A stretch of 24,460 bases of DNA, from assembly GCA_964472195.1 (NCBI GenBank), contig CAYYJH010000040.1:1-24460 (forward strand). The letters are read 5' to 3'. The notes under the pieces are model-generated. The model was not told the DNA's origin. It worked only from the letters and a program-made list of their open reading frames with translations, and searched no databases. Position numbers and translations under genes: made by a program. The DNA comes from BS750m-G4 sp964472195. GTDB lineage: Bacteria > Bacteroidota > Ignavibacteria > Tepidaquicellales > Tepidaquicellaceae. Of the stretch, positions 14,545-24,300 are shown piece after piece. Each line of letters begins with the position of its first letter. The first letter of the stretch is position 1.

Positions 14545-17052
14545 ATGAAAAAGACAACTACTTTCCGTATTGTAACATACGCTGTTATCCTTGTTGTTAT
14601 TTTTCTTTTTGATACAGCAAATGCACAGCACAGTACCGAAAGAATGTTTAAGGCTCCATTTCTCTCCGCCTTGAACATGCAGTATAATTCAAAAAGAATT
14701 ATTAAAAACGCCGAGAGAGATATTGTATTCATTGAAAATCTTGGACAAATCAGAGACATAAAAGGAAATGAAAAACCGGATATATTATTCTTAACACGCT
14801 CGCAGGGAGTGGATATGTATATTACAGGTTCTGGGATTTCTTATGTTTTTAGAAAGACGACAGGCTATCTTAAATCTGATAACCTGAAGACAAACTTTTA
14901 TCGTTTAGATATGGAATTTGTTGGAATGAATAAGAATTTTCAGATAAAGAAAGAGTTTGTGACAGATCAGCGATTCAACTACTACACTTCTAAATACCAA
15001 AACGGCATTTCACCAAAGGCTTACAAGAAGATCACTTTACTTAACATATATGATGGCATCAACATCGTTTATTATGAAAAGGAAGGTAAATTGAAATATG
15101 ATTTTATTGTAAAACCCGGAGCAGATGTCGAACAAATAAAGATGAAATACAAAGGAGCAGGAAAAGTATTTTTAGATAAAGATGGAAATGTTACTGTAAC
15201 AACTTCAATGGGAGAAATTAAAGAAGAAAAACCATTCACATATTCAAAAAATACCGGATTAAAAATTGAAGGTGGATATAAAGTCATAGATGATACAGTA
15301 CTTTTTGATATTGCTGAATATAATGAGAACGAAGATATCATTATAGATCCTTATAGATTATGGGCTACTTACTATGGTGGTGGTAGTGGTGATATAGGAT
15401 ATAGTATCTGCATTGATAATTCAAGCAATCTATATGTTACCGGATATACATCCAGTGCTGATTTTCCAACACAAGTTATGTCGGGAGCATACAATCAAAC
15501 TACGATAAATGGCTATAGTGATATGTTTATATTAAAATTTGATATTGCAGGTGCAAGAGTATGGGCTACTTATTACGGAGGGAGTGGTTATGATGTTGGG
15601 CGCAGCATTTGCACGGATAACACAGGTAATCTTTATGTGACAGGTTATACATCCAGTTCAAACTTCCCCTTACAAACTTTATCAGGTGCATACAACCAGT
15701 CAACATTGAGTGGCAGCAATGATCTTTTCATAATTAAGTTTAGCCTTAGTGGAATAAGAACCTGGGCTACTTACTATGGAGGAAGTAGTTATGAATATGG
15801 TTACGACATCGACACCGATAATACAAACAATCTATATGTAACCGGATATACAAGAAGCTCTAATTTCCCGACAAAAACATTATCCGGTGCATACAACCAA
15901 ACATCGATGAGTGGTTATGCTGATGCATTCTTACTAAAGTTTAATAGTAACAGTGCAAGAATATGGGCTACTTATTACGGTGGAAGCGGTTATGAATACG
16001 GATATAACATACATACAGATAATTCAAACAACTTGTATGCTACAGGATACACAACAAGCAGTAATTTTCCTACCAAAACATTATCCGGTGCCTATAATCA
16101 AACCAATATTGCTGGCGGAGGTGATGTTTACATATTAAAGTTTAACAGCAGTGGTTCAAGAACATGGGCTACATACTATGGTGGAAATAATTATGATTAT
16201 GGATACTGCATTTGCACTGATAATTCTGATAACCTTTATGTAACCGGTTACACAAGAAGCTCTAATTTCCCGTTACTGAACTTACCGGGTGCATATAATC
16301 AGACTTACCCGGGGAGTTATATGAATACATTCATATTAAAATTTAACAGTAGCGGGGCAAGAGCATGGGCTACTTATTATGGTGGGAACAATTATGATTA
16401 TGGATACAGCATCTGCACTGATAATTCTGATAACCTTTATGTAACTGGTTATACATACAGCACAAATTTCCCTACACAATCATTACCCGGTGCATATAAT
16501 CAAACTACATTGAGTGGTAATAATGATGCATTCTTAATTAAGTTTAACAGCAGCGGAGCAAGAATATGGGCAACATTTTATGGTGGGAGTTTTTATGATT
16601 ATGGATACAACCTTTGTATTGATATTTCAGACAATCTTTATGCGACCGGATACACAAGAAGTTATGATTTTCCCTTACAGAATTTACCTGAAGCATATAA
16701 TCAGAGTACATTGAATGGCAGCTGGGATGCATATATATTAATGTTTAGCAATACTGCTACTAATATATCAAATAATAGTAACATTCCAAAAGAGTTCAAG
16801 CTTTATAACAACTTTCCTAATCCTTTCAATCCAACTACGAATATTAAATTTGATATTCCAAAGTCCGCTCGTGTAATAGTAATTATATATGATATACTTG
16901 GGAAAAAAGTTGTTACGCTCATAAATGGAAAACTGAGTGCAGGAAGCTATAATGTCGATTGGGATGGTAGTGGTTCTACAAACGGTGTATACTTTTGTAA
17001 GTTTATGACAGATGATTATGTTGATGTAAAAAAGATGCTGCTGGTAAAATAA
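14545..17052 (+). CDS. Secreted SBBP seven-bladed beta-propeller protein with T9SS type A sorting domain
   Basis: This 835-residue protein is predicted to be exported through Sec and then the type IX secretion system to the cell surface. The signal peptide is about 1-27 (cleavage after TANA). Residues about 45-265 form an N-terminal domain, starting FIENLGQI, of the kind that commonly precedes SBBP repeats. From W273 to about 741 there are seven repeats of exactly 67 residues. Each starts WATYYGG (WATFYGG in the last) and contains C/DxDN..NLYVTGYT..SNFP and a GAYNQ segment. Seven repeats are consistent with a closed seven-bladed propeller. The C-terminal domain (about 750-835) has NFPNPFNP (756-763), YDILGKKVVTL and a KKMLLVK end, which is the T9SS type A sorting signal. 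The propeller's ligand is unknown. It is not obviously in an operon. Confidence 0.93.
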   Translation: MKKTTTFRIVTYAVILVVIFLFDTANAQHSTERMFKAPFLSALNMQYNSKRIIKNAERDIVFIENLGQIRDIKGNEKPDILFLTRSQGVDMYITGSGISYVFRKTTGYLKSDNLKTNFYRLDMEFVGMNKNFQIKKEFVTDQRFNYYTSKYQNGISPKAYKKITLLNIYDGINIVYYEKEGKLKYDFIVKPGADVEQIKMKYKGAGKVFLDKDGNVTVTTSMGEIKEEKPFTYSKNTGLKIEGGYKVIDDTVLFDIAEYNENEDIIIDPYRLWATYYGGGSGDIGYSICIDNSSNLYVTGYTSSADFPTQVMSGAYNQTTINGYSDMFILKFDIAGARVWATYYGGSGYDVGRSICTDNTGNLYVTGYTSSSNFPLQTLSGAYNQSTLSGSNDLFIIKFSLSGIRTWATYYGGSSYEYGYDIDTDNTNNLYVTGYTRSSNFPTKTLSGAYNQTSMSGYADAFLLKFNSNSARIWATYYGGSGYEYGYNIHTDNSNNLYATGYTTSSNFPTKTLSGAYNQTNIAGGGDVYILKFNSSGSRTWATYYGGNNYDYGYCICTDNSDNLYVTGYTRSSNFPLLNLPGAYNQTYPGSYMNTFILKFNSSGARAWATYYGGNNYDYGYSICTDNSDNLYVTGYTYSTNFPTQSLPGAYNQTTLSGNNDAFLIKFNSSGARIWATFYGGSFYDYGYNLCIDISDNLYATGYTRSYDFPLQNLPEAYNQSTLNGSWDAYILMFSNTATNISNNSNIPKEFKLYNNFPNPFNPTTNIKFDIPKSARVIVIIYDILGKKVVTLINGKLSAGSYNVDWDGSGSTNGVYFCKFMTDDYVDVKKMLLVK
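15361..16767 (+). repeat. Seven tandem in-frame repeats with exact 201-nt period
   Basis: The TGGGC[TA]AC start of each unit falls at 15361, 15562, 15763, 15964, 16165, 16366 and 16567, so all six intervals are exactly 201 bases. Neighbouring units share long near-identical stretches (for example around 16190-16250 with 16391-16451). Units 3 and 5 share a 30-base block with only two or three differences (15841-15870 with 16243-16272). Confidence 0.95.
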
Positions 17053-17297
17053 AGAGACAGAGTGTACTGCATAAATACCTGATTGCTATTAAGAAAACGT
17101 TTGAAATAAATACGAGCATAATATAAGGATTTCAATAGTTATATCTTTCAAAAAGAGAGTGGAGCGTTGTAATACTTTCGAATTAAATATATGTTAAATA
17201 TTAACGGTGAATGTTATTTTCCAAATTAAGATTTGTGAGTGGATTTAATGTTTTGTATTTTTAAAAAACAATTTAATCTTTCAAAAACTCAAAAGAG

Positions 17298-17672
17298 ATG
17301 TGTAAAATAAGAAAAATTTTAGAACCAAAATCGAAATACGATAAAAGTATTCCTTATACATACGAAGCAAAAGTAGACATACTAAGTGGTCAGAGGAAAG
17401 GACCAAAATACGAACATTATTTTGCGGATACAATTTGCGGTTTGATAGAATATTTAGACGAGCATAACATCGGACCCGATGAAGCTCAGCTTAATGAAGT
17501 GTACAGGAATAAAAAGATTATTGTTAAAAAGGATTATTGTATTACTCCCGACGGGAAGTGGCTTTTCAGACCTGACATCTGTGATTCGATGCATGCTCAT
17601 TACAAAGGACACAGTGATGAACACAGCTGTTCGTACCGGGACAGAGACCGTGAGGGAAGCGGTCCGTATTAA
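17298..17672 (+). CDS. Conserved-looking small Cys/His-rich protein of unknown function
   Basis: I do not recognise this 124-residue protein. It has no signal peptide or membrane segment. The N-terminal half is mixed alpha/beta in style (TYEAKVDILSG at 21-31, then ADTICGLIEYLDEHNIGPDE). The second half carries likely metal ligands: C81, then C95, H99, H101, H105, H109 and C111. The spacing is C-x3-H-x-H-x3-H-x3-H-x-C, and the C-terminus is charged (RDRDREG). Such a cluster suggests zinc or another transition metal, but this is inference. The ATG at 17298 is the first in frame, and AT-rich sequence precedes it. The gene lies 245 bases after the SBBP gene and converges with the GAF protein, its stop being 30 bases from that gene's end. 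A second frame (17479-17679) is a shadow. Confidence 0.65.
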   Translation: MCKIRKILEPKSKYDKSIPYTYEAKVDILSGQRKGPKYEHYFADTICGLIEYLDEHNIGPDEAQLNEVYRNKKIIVKKDYCITPDGKWLFRPDICDSMHAHYKGHSDEHSCSYRDRDREGSGPY

Positions 17673-17702
17673 GTTGTAAACCGGAGATGTTCGTTTCTAT
17701 TC

Positions 17703-20144
17703 TTAATTTGTCAATTCTTTTATAGCTTTTTCAATTTCATTCGAATTCATAGAATCTCTTAAATGCTTTTCATCCATATCGACGGTTACTCTTAAAGCTC
17801 TTAATCCCTGAACACCCTGAAGCTCCTCAAGTTCAACTTTTTCAATTTCCTTAGTAAGATATTTATGTGCCTGCAGATAATCTATATATTCAATGTACTC
17901 TTTTTCTTCATCAACGGAAGAATACACAATAGCAATTTTACCGGGTTGAGTTAATCGTTCTTCCCCACCTTTTATTTCAGCTTTATCGATTCGCTTTTTC
18001 ATTATTTCATAACGCACATTATAAGAACCATCAACATCGAACTTCTTTTCATCAAATCGAAATCGAATTGCCATTGGCGTGTTCTGTACCAGAATAAGAC
18101 TTGCGATCTCAAGAGGAAGGCTCAGCTCACTTTTCATCATCTTTGCTTTTCTGACAATTCCGCACATAATAATAAATTGCCATAGCCTTAGATTTCTAAA
18201 ATATAGCTTATCGTAATTTTGATTCTCTACTAACGAAGCCCCGATATACATCATGTAATCCACACCGTCTGTTTTATATTTTTCGAAATAGTGTGGAAAT
18301 ATTTCCTGCGCCTCCATCTGTTTATGGTCAATATAATCAGAGATATGGTCACTCAGCATAGTAACACTATCGTCAAACTGTTTCCTGCGTTTATAGATGA
18401 AACCGAGTTCATCGCTTATCGCCTTTTGATATTTTTTTATTGAATTTTCTACGTCGGGATGATAATCTTTGATGTGCTTAAATAAAGGTTCGATTTGATA
18501 TTTCAAAAAATTCAGTATTGCTAATTCATCTCCAGAACCAAGTCCGAAATAAATTGATTCTATTTGCTTTCCAATCCTGTAAGATAATTCATCGAGTGCA
18601 TGCAACTTTTTATATGACTTAGCGACATGAATTATTTCATTAGCTATATTTAAATTCTCAATAAGGTCTTCTTTTATTGCTTCATTTCTTTGAATGGATG
18701 AATTCCTTATATCTGATAAACCATATAAAGGATATACATCCTTGAATACTATCTCCTCCATCTCTGCAATAGACCCTTCTTTTTCTTTCTGAATACAGTT
18801 CAAAGCTGCGTTCCTGAATCTCCATTCTACAGAAGGATGAATAGCCGTACATTCTTCTTTAATAATTGCCTGTATCTTATTGTTCAATTCCTCCATGCCT
18901 CTTGAGACTGCTATAGTAAACAATGGAAGAACTTCTCTAAGTTTAAGTGTACTTATGGCTGTAATCTTTCCGGGAGTCGGGGAACCGATTTCCAATATCC
19001 CGATAATCTCATCTCCTGCAATTAATGGAGCAAGGACTATATTCCTGATGCCCTGCTTTAAAATTTCATCTTCTATAATTGTACGATTCGGATATGCTTC
19101 CAGATCATCGATAATAACAAGATTCCGGGTTTCAAAAGCACGTTCATAAATTGAACCTTTAATACTATTGCAATGTGTTCTGCAATCATCACTAAGAATA
19201 AAACTATTTCCGATTTTTTTTCCATATCGTAGAAGAAGATTTGCATGACCGGGAACTTCTGTACTACCGAAAATTAATTCCGGACATTTCAATAATGACC
19301 TTAACTTATGCTGCAGCTTTTCTATACCTTTTTCAGTTAGTAAAGTATCCTTATCTAATAAATCATTCTTGATAGATGACACTACTTCCTGGTCTGTTAC
19401 ATTAATTGCATTTATTACTAAGAATCCTCTGAACTCGAAATTCTCCGGCGGAATTAGTTCCTTCAGAAGCTTCACATTTAATATATTTGCCTGAACCAGG
19501 TTATTTTCTTCTTTAGATAATTTTTTAAGCTTTCCTGATTTTCTTAATTCAACGAATTCTGCAGCATGATTTAGCTTGTAATATCTCTCCAAACCCGAAT
19601 CAGGATCAAGGAAATTAACGATCATTGGAAATTCTAATGATATATGTATATCATAAAACTTTTGTAATATCGCAACATAAGCACTTATAATTTTCCCAAG
19701 TTTATAAGTTTTTAAATCAATGTTGAGTTTTTTAATTAACAAATCATCTTTAAACTTTAAAAGTCTGTCGAATTCAGGTGATGAGAAAAATATATCATCC
19801 GAAAATGGTATCGAAGCAGCAAAAGCTTGCTTTTCATAAAATGCGACAGGAAAAACCATCGACATCAGTCCTCTTATGAGTGCATTGTGTTTTTGTAAGA
19901 TTGACATATCTTCAATCGGTCCTGCAAGTTCTGGTACCTTTTTGATCTCATCTTTCAAAGTTTCCGTCATCTGTTTCTCGAAATTTTCCAATTCTTCCGG
20001 ACATTTATCCATAAAATCATACAATACTTCAAAACTCAAAGCTCTCTTAAATGGAAATTCCAAATCTTCTTTCTTTAAAGCAGTATTATTCGCTGCGAGT
20101 ATAGGATTAATTTGCTTTGTTTGTTTCATATTTTGATGATTCAC
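17703..20144 (-). CDS. Large GAF-domain protein without recognisable output domain
   Basis: This 813-residue, probably cytoplasmic protein is rich in charged helices. A GAF domain is visible at about 275-420, with a CRTHC (321-325) segment, SIYERAFETRNLVIIDDL (331-348) and NIVLAPLIAGDEIIGILEIGS (368-388), the typical last strands of a GAF fold. The flanking N-terminal (about 1-270) and C-terminal (about 430-813) regions are helical. I see no HATPase, GGDEF, sigma-54 or DNA-binding motif. Proteins with this layout appear in Bacteroidota, but their role is not known to me. GAF domains bind small ligands or cofactors, so sensing is inferred. There are two N-terminal methionines (1 and 6), and I kept the first. 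It is divergent from the LolA-like gene. Confidence 0.78.
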   Translation of the reverse strand: MNHQNMKQTKQINPILAANNTALKKEDLEFPFKRALSFEVLYDFMDKCPEELENFEKQMTETLKDEIKKVPELAGPIEDMSILQKHNALIRGLMSMVFPVAFYEKQAFAASIPFSDDIFFSSPEFDRLLKFKDDLLIKKLNIDLKTYKLGKIISAYVAILQKFYDIHISLEFPMIVNFLDPDSGLERYYKLNHAAEFVELRKSGKLKKLSKEENNLVQANILNVKLLKELIPPENFEFRGFLVINAINVTDQEVVSSIKNDLLDKDTLLTEKGIEKLQHKLRSLLKCPELIFGSTEVPGHANLLLRYGKKIGNSFILSDDCRTHCNSIKGSIYERAFETRNLVIIDDLEAYPNRTIIEDEILKQGIRNIVLAPLIAGDEIIGILEIGSPTPGKITAISTLKLREVLPLFTIAVSRGMEELNNKIQAIIKEECTAIHPSVEWRFRNAALNCIQKEKEGSIAEMEEIVFKDVYPLYGLSDIRNSSIQRNEAIKEDLIENLNIANEIIHVAKSYKKLHALDELSYRIGKQIESIYFGLGSGDELAILNFLKYQIEPLFKHIKDYHPDVENSIKKYQKAISDELGFIYKRRKQFDDSVTMLSDHISDYIDHKQMEAQEIFPHYFEKYKTDGVDYMMYIGASLVENQNYDKLYFRNLRLWQFIIMCGIVRKAKMMKSELSLPLEIASLILVQNTPMAIRFRFDEKKFDVDGSYNVRYEIMKKRIDKAEIKGGEERLTQPGKIAIVYSSVDEEKEYIEYIDYLQAHKYLTKEIEKVELEELQGVQGLRALRVTVDMDEKHLRDSMNSNEIEKAIKELTN

Positions 20145-20432
20145 TTAATGAAATATTAATACAAATTTAGATTAATGAAATTTTTAAATCAAGTGGGTGT
20201 GAAAAATACTGTGTTTATATTTTTTAACTAAAGTATAATTGTAATATTATTAAATTAAAATAAACATTATCTTTGTTAACTGGAAACTTAATCAAAGATA
20301 TTAACGTAATTTCAAATAAAAATAACCTGATTGTATATTTTACATTCTAATCAATTTTTGAAATTGTATAATATTCAAACAAATCAATTAGTCATTTAAT
20401 TCAATATTTTTATAAATTAAAAAAACAAAACA
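20145..20432. promoter_or_regulatory. AT-rich divergent promoter region
   Basis: This 288-base, very AT-rich spacer lies between the minus-strand GAF gene and the plus-strand LolA-like gene. A TATCTTTG sequence at 20268-20275 matches the Bacteroidota-type -7 consensus TAnnTTTG. No TTTG-type -33 element lies at the right distance and it is 158 bases from the start codon, so the promoter call is weak. I see nothing else. Confidence 0.3.
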
Positions 20433-21200
20433 ATGAATAAAAAAATTATTTTTTTCGCTTTAGCTGTTATGTTTATTTTCAGCTATAAAGGCTTTTCTCA
20501 AACTGCTGATGAGGTAATTGAGAATTATATAAATGCAATCGGTGGATTAGACGTTATTACCGCAGTTCAATCATATGAAATGAAGGGAAATATGAAAATG
20601 GGAAATATGGATATACCGTTTACAGTTTACCTGAAAAGACCTATGAAAGCATTACTTGAAGTTAACTTTCAAGGAAAGTCTATGAAACAAGCATACGATG
20701 GCACGATTGCCTGGACTATTAATCCATTCGCGGGTTCAGAAGACGCCGAAAAAATGGATGAAGGTCAGACAAAACGCATGAAAAATATGGCAGATATGGA
20801 TGGTCTTCTCGTAAATTATAAAGAAAAAGGCAGCACTGTCGAACTAATCGGAAAAGAAGATTTCGAAGGTACAGAAGTCTATAATATAAAACTCATTGAT
20901 AAAGACGGAGATCAAACAAATTATTACATAGACGCTGAATCATATCTGATTTTGAAAGAAGCATCTAAAACAAAAGTCGAAGAAAAAGAAATAAACACAG
21001 AAACTATATTAAGTGATTATCGTGATGTTAATGGAGTTAAAATAGCTTTTGCTATGGAAGTTGATTCAGATGCAAACCCCATGGGAACACAAAACATTGT
21101 TATGGATGAGATGAAACAAAACGTAGAAATCGATGATAACGTATTCGTCATGCCTGAAAAAACTGAAGATGTAAAAGATGATGTAGATGATAAGGATTAA
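20433..21200 (+). CDS. Exported LolA-like / outer-membrane lipoprotein-sorting-type protein
   Basis: This 255-residue protein has a clear signal peptide (about 1-22, cleavage after GFS or FSQ) and is predicted to be periplasmic. There is no lipobox cysteine. After TADEVIENYINAIGGLD, an opening helix common in this family, come repeated antiparallel strands such as SYEMKGNMKMG, PFTVYLKRPMKALLEV and QAYDGTIAWTINPFAG. These fit the half-barrel LolA/LppX-like fold seen in proteins annotated as outer membrane lipoprotein-sorting. The last residues form a strongly acidic tail (EDVKDDVDDKD). It is unlikely to be LolA itself and may bind lipid or another hydrophobic ligand. It has its own terminator at 21248-21298 and looks monocistronic. 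Confidence 0.75.
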   Translation: MNKKIIFFALAVMFIFSYKGFSQTADEVIENYINAIGGLDVITAVQSYEMKGNMKMGNMDIPFTVYLKRPMKALLEVNFQGKSMKQAYDGTIAWTINPFAGSEDAEKMDEGQTKRMKNMADMDGLLVNYKEKGSTVELIGKEDFEGTEVYNIKLIDKDGDQTNYYIDAESYLILKEASKTKVEEKEINTETILSDYRDVNGVKIAFAMEVDSDANPMGTQNIVMDEMKQNVEIDDNVFVMPEKTEDVKDDVDDKD

Positions 21201-21247
21201 TAAATTCAAAATCATTATACTTTGTAAGTGTATACTTTAATAATATA

Positions 21248-21298
21248 GAAGCAATCTTGAAAGTATTCTTTTTGTTTTTAGAGGTTGCTTCTTTTTTT
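21248..21298 (+). terminator. Intrinsic terminator after the LolA-like gene
   Basis: GAAGCAA (21248-21254) pairs with TTGCTTC (21285-21291), extended inward by TCT/AGA with a GG bulge, and is followed by seven T. It lies 48 bases after the stop of the LolA-like gene. Confidence 0.8.
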
Positions 21299-21356
21299 GA
21301 TATTATTTTTTTAAAATTATTAACACACGTCTTTCTAATCTAAATTCTAAACAACA

Positions 21357-24300
21357 ATGCCATCACCCAAATGTTACTTTAAGGTCATTTGTTATACAAC
21401 AATTTTTTTACTACTGAGTTCTAATTTATTATATTCACAGAGTAATATAAATTTAACATCAAGCACATTTGGTTCTATAAAAGCCCGTCATATAGGTCCT
21501 GCTGTTATGAGCGGCAGAATAACGGCAATAGATGCGGTCAACGACAATCCAAGAATTATATATATTGGTTCGGCAAGCGGAGGCGTCTGGAAATCAATCA
21601 CAGGCGGTACGCTTTTCAACCCAATATTTGACAAACATACACAATCCATAGGTGCATTAACTATAGACCAGCAGAACCCTGATATTATTTGGGTAGGCAC
21701 GGGTGAATCGAATATGAGAAATACTGTATCTGTCGGGACTGGATTGTATAAATCAAACGATGAAGGCAGTACGTGGAAACTTGTTGGACTTGAAGGCACC
21801 GAACACATAAGCAAGATTGTAATTCACCCGCAGGATGACAACGTAGTCTATGTCGCTGCACCGGGTCCTCTCTGGAGCGATAGCGAACACAGGGGCTTAT
21901 ACAAAACAGTAGACGGTGGTATTACATGGGAAAAAATTCTTTATATAGATGAAACAACCGGTTGTGCCGATATAATTATTGACCCAAAAAATCCGGACGT
22001 ATTATATGCCTCCATGTGGCAATTCAGAAGAACACCTTACTCATTTTCCTCTGGAGGTCCCGGAAGTGGTTTATATAAAAGTTATGATGGCGGGCAAACA
22101 TGGACAAGAATTGATAAAGATTTCACAGATGGTGATATCGGAAGAATATGTCTTGCACTCGCGCCGAGCAGTCCCAAGAATATTTACGCAATTGTCGAAT
22201 CGAAAACTACCGGATTATACAGGTCAACAGATGCGGGAAACACCTGGAAAAGAAACAGTACTACCGAAAATGTTATATTCAGACCTTTTTACTTCAGTGT
22301 TATTATGGTCGATCCTGTTGACCCGAACAGAATATACAGACCGGGTTTATCATTATCATACAGTAATGATGGAGGAGAGTCTTTTACAGAAGCTTCATTC
22401 GAAGGCGGGTGGGTACATTCAGACCACCATGCATTGTGGATAAATCCAAACAACCCGCTGCATTTGATATTAGGAACGGACGGAGGAGTTTATCTCTCAT
22501 TCGACAGAGGCAACAACTGGCTGTTTCTGAAAAATCTTCCTGTATCACAGTTTTATCATGTAGATTATGACCTCGAGAAGCCTTACAACGTTTATGGGGG
22601 TTTGCAGGATAATGGTTCATGGAAGGGACCTTCTAACAGTCCGGGTGGAATCGAAAACAAAGACTGGACATCGATAGGTTTCGGTGACGGATTCTCAGTA
22701 CATCCCGACCTTACGGATAACAATATTGTTTACTGGCAGTACCAGGGCGGGAATTTATACAGGAAGAATCTCAAAACGAATGTGGCTAAAGAGATAAAAC
22801 CGTATCCGGGTATTAATGACCCCGAACTGCGTTTCAACTGGGATACACCGATGATTCCAAGCCGTACAAACCAAACTGTTTTTTATACGGGTTCACAATA
22901 CCTATATAAAACGACTAACAAAGGCGACAGCTGGGAGAAACTCTCACACGACCTTACGACAAACGATCCCGAAAAACAAAAACAAGCGGAATCTGGAGGT
23001 GTTACAATAGATAATTCTTCTGCAGAAAACCACTGCACAATATTTACAATTTGCGAATCCCCTCTTGATGAAGAAATAATCTGGGTGGGAACGGACGATG
23101 GAAATGTTCAGGTTACAGAAAACGGGGGCGATGATTGGAAAAATGTTGTTAAGAATATTCCGGACCTTCCACCGACAACATGGTGCAGCAGCATCGAAGC
23201 AAGTAACTTTGACAGGAAAACAGCCTACGCAACTTTCGATGGACATCGGTACGGTGACATGAACGTTTATGTTTACAAAACTACGGATCTGGGAAAAACA
23301 TGGCGCTCGCTTACTACTCCAGATATTAATGGATATGCATGGAAAATCAAAGAAGACCTGGTGAATCGGAATTTACTTTTCTTGGGAACGGAGTTTGGAC
23401 TTTTTATAAGTATCGATGGAGGATATAAATGGGCTCAGTTTAAGGAAAACTGTCCAAACGTTTGTGTAATGGATATTGCAATTCATCCCCAGACACATGA
23501 TTTAATTCTTGCTACACATGGAAGAGGGGTTTTCATAATCGATGATCTTACTGCCTTAAGAAATCTTAACTATAGTTTGATAAATACCGATGCTGCCCTA
23601 TTGCCGACCAGACCGGCTTTTGTAAGTTCTTTTGGGTTTAGTGGATATCCTGTCAATGCTGGTGAATTCGTAAGCCAGAACAGACCGAACGGAGCCGTTA
23701 TAACATATTATTTGAAGAAGAGATTAGTAACAGGAAAACTTGAGATAGAAATTTTAGATAATGAAAACAATTTAATAAGCAAAATACCCGGTACAAAAAG
23801 AATCGGAATTAACAGGGTTGTATGGGACATGAGATTACAACCCCCGAGAGTAGCAACAGGTTCTAAAATCGAGTACAGTGGATTAGTCGGTCCTTATGCA
23901 CCCGCCGGTATTTATAATATTAAGTTGATCATGGGAAAGAAAACTTTTTCGGGAAAAGTAGAGATAATTCCCAATCCTTATGAAGCGTACACACAAGAAG
24001 ATAGAGAAATTCATCACAATACGGTAATGAAATTATATAATATGCAGGAAGAGCTTGCATTCATAAACGCACAGGTTATGAAAACGTATGAAGATGTGGA
24101 AAAAAGAATAAAGGATATAAAAGAAGATAATGAACTTAAAGTCTCACTTAACAGCTTCGCAGATAAACTTAAAAGCTTCAGGGCGACACTCGTTACAACG
24201 AGCGAAGAAAAAGGAATCGTAAGAGATGAGCAATTAAGAGAAAGGATTGGCGATTTGTATTTTAGCACATCTTCATACCCGGGCAGACCGACTGACTCAC

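Noticed and set aside
15361..16767. Regular 201-nt repeats considered as a CRISPR-like or satellite array
   Set aside because: The period is in frame, far too long for CRISPR, has no unique spacers, and encodes clear SBBP propeller blades.
17703..20144. GAF protein considered as a histidine kinase or diguanylate cyclase
   Set aside because: No H-box, HATPase N/G boxes or GGDEF motif could be found in the translated sequence.
21979..22443. Plus-strand 154-codon frame and several minus-strand frames at the right end
   Set aside because: All lie inside the long VPS10/BNR frame starting at 21357, which has ten consistent Asp-box motifs. They are shadows.
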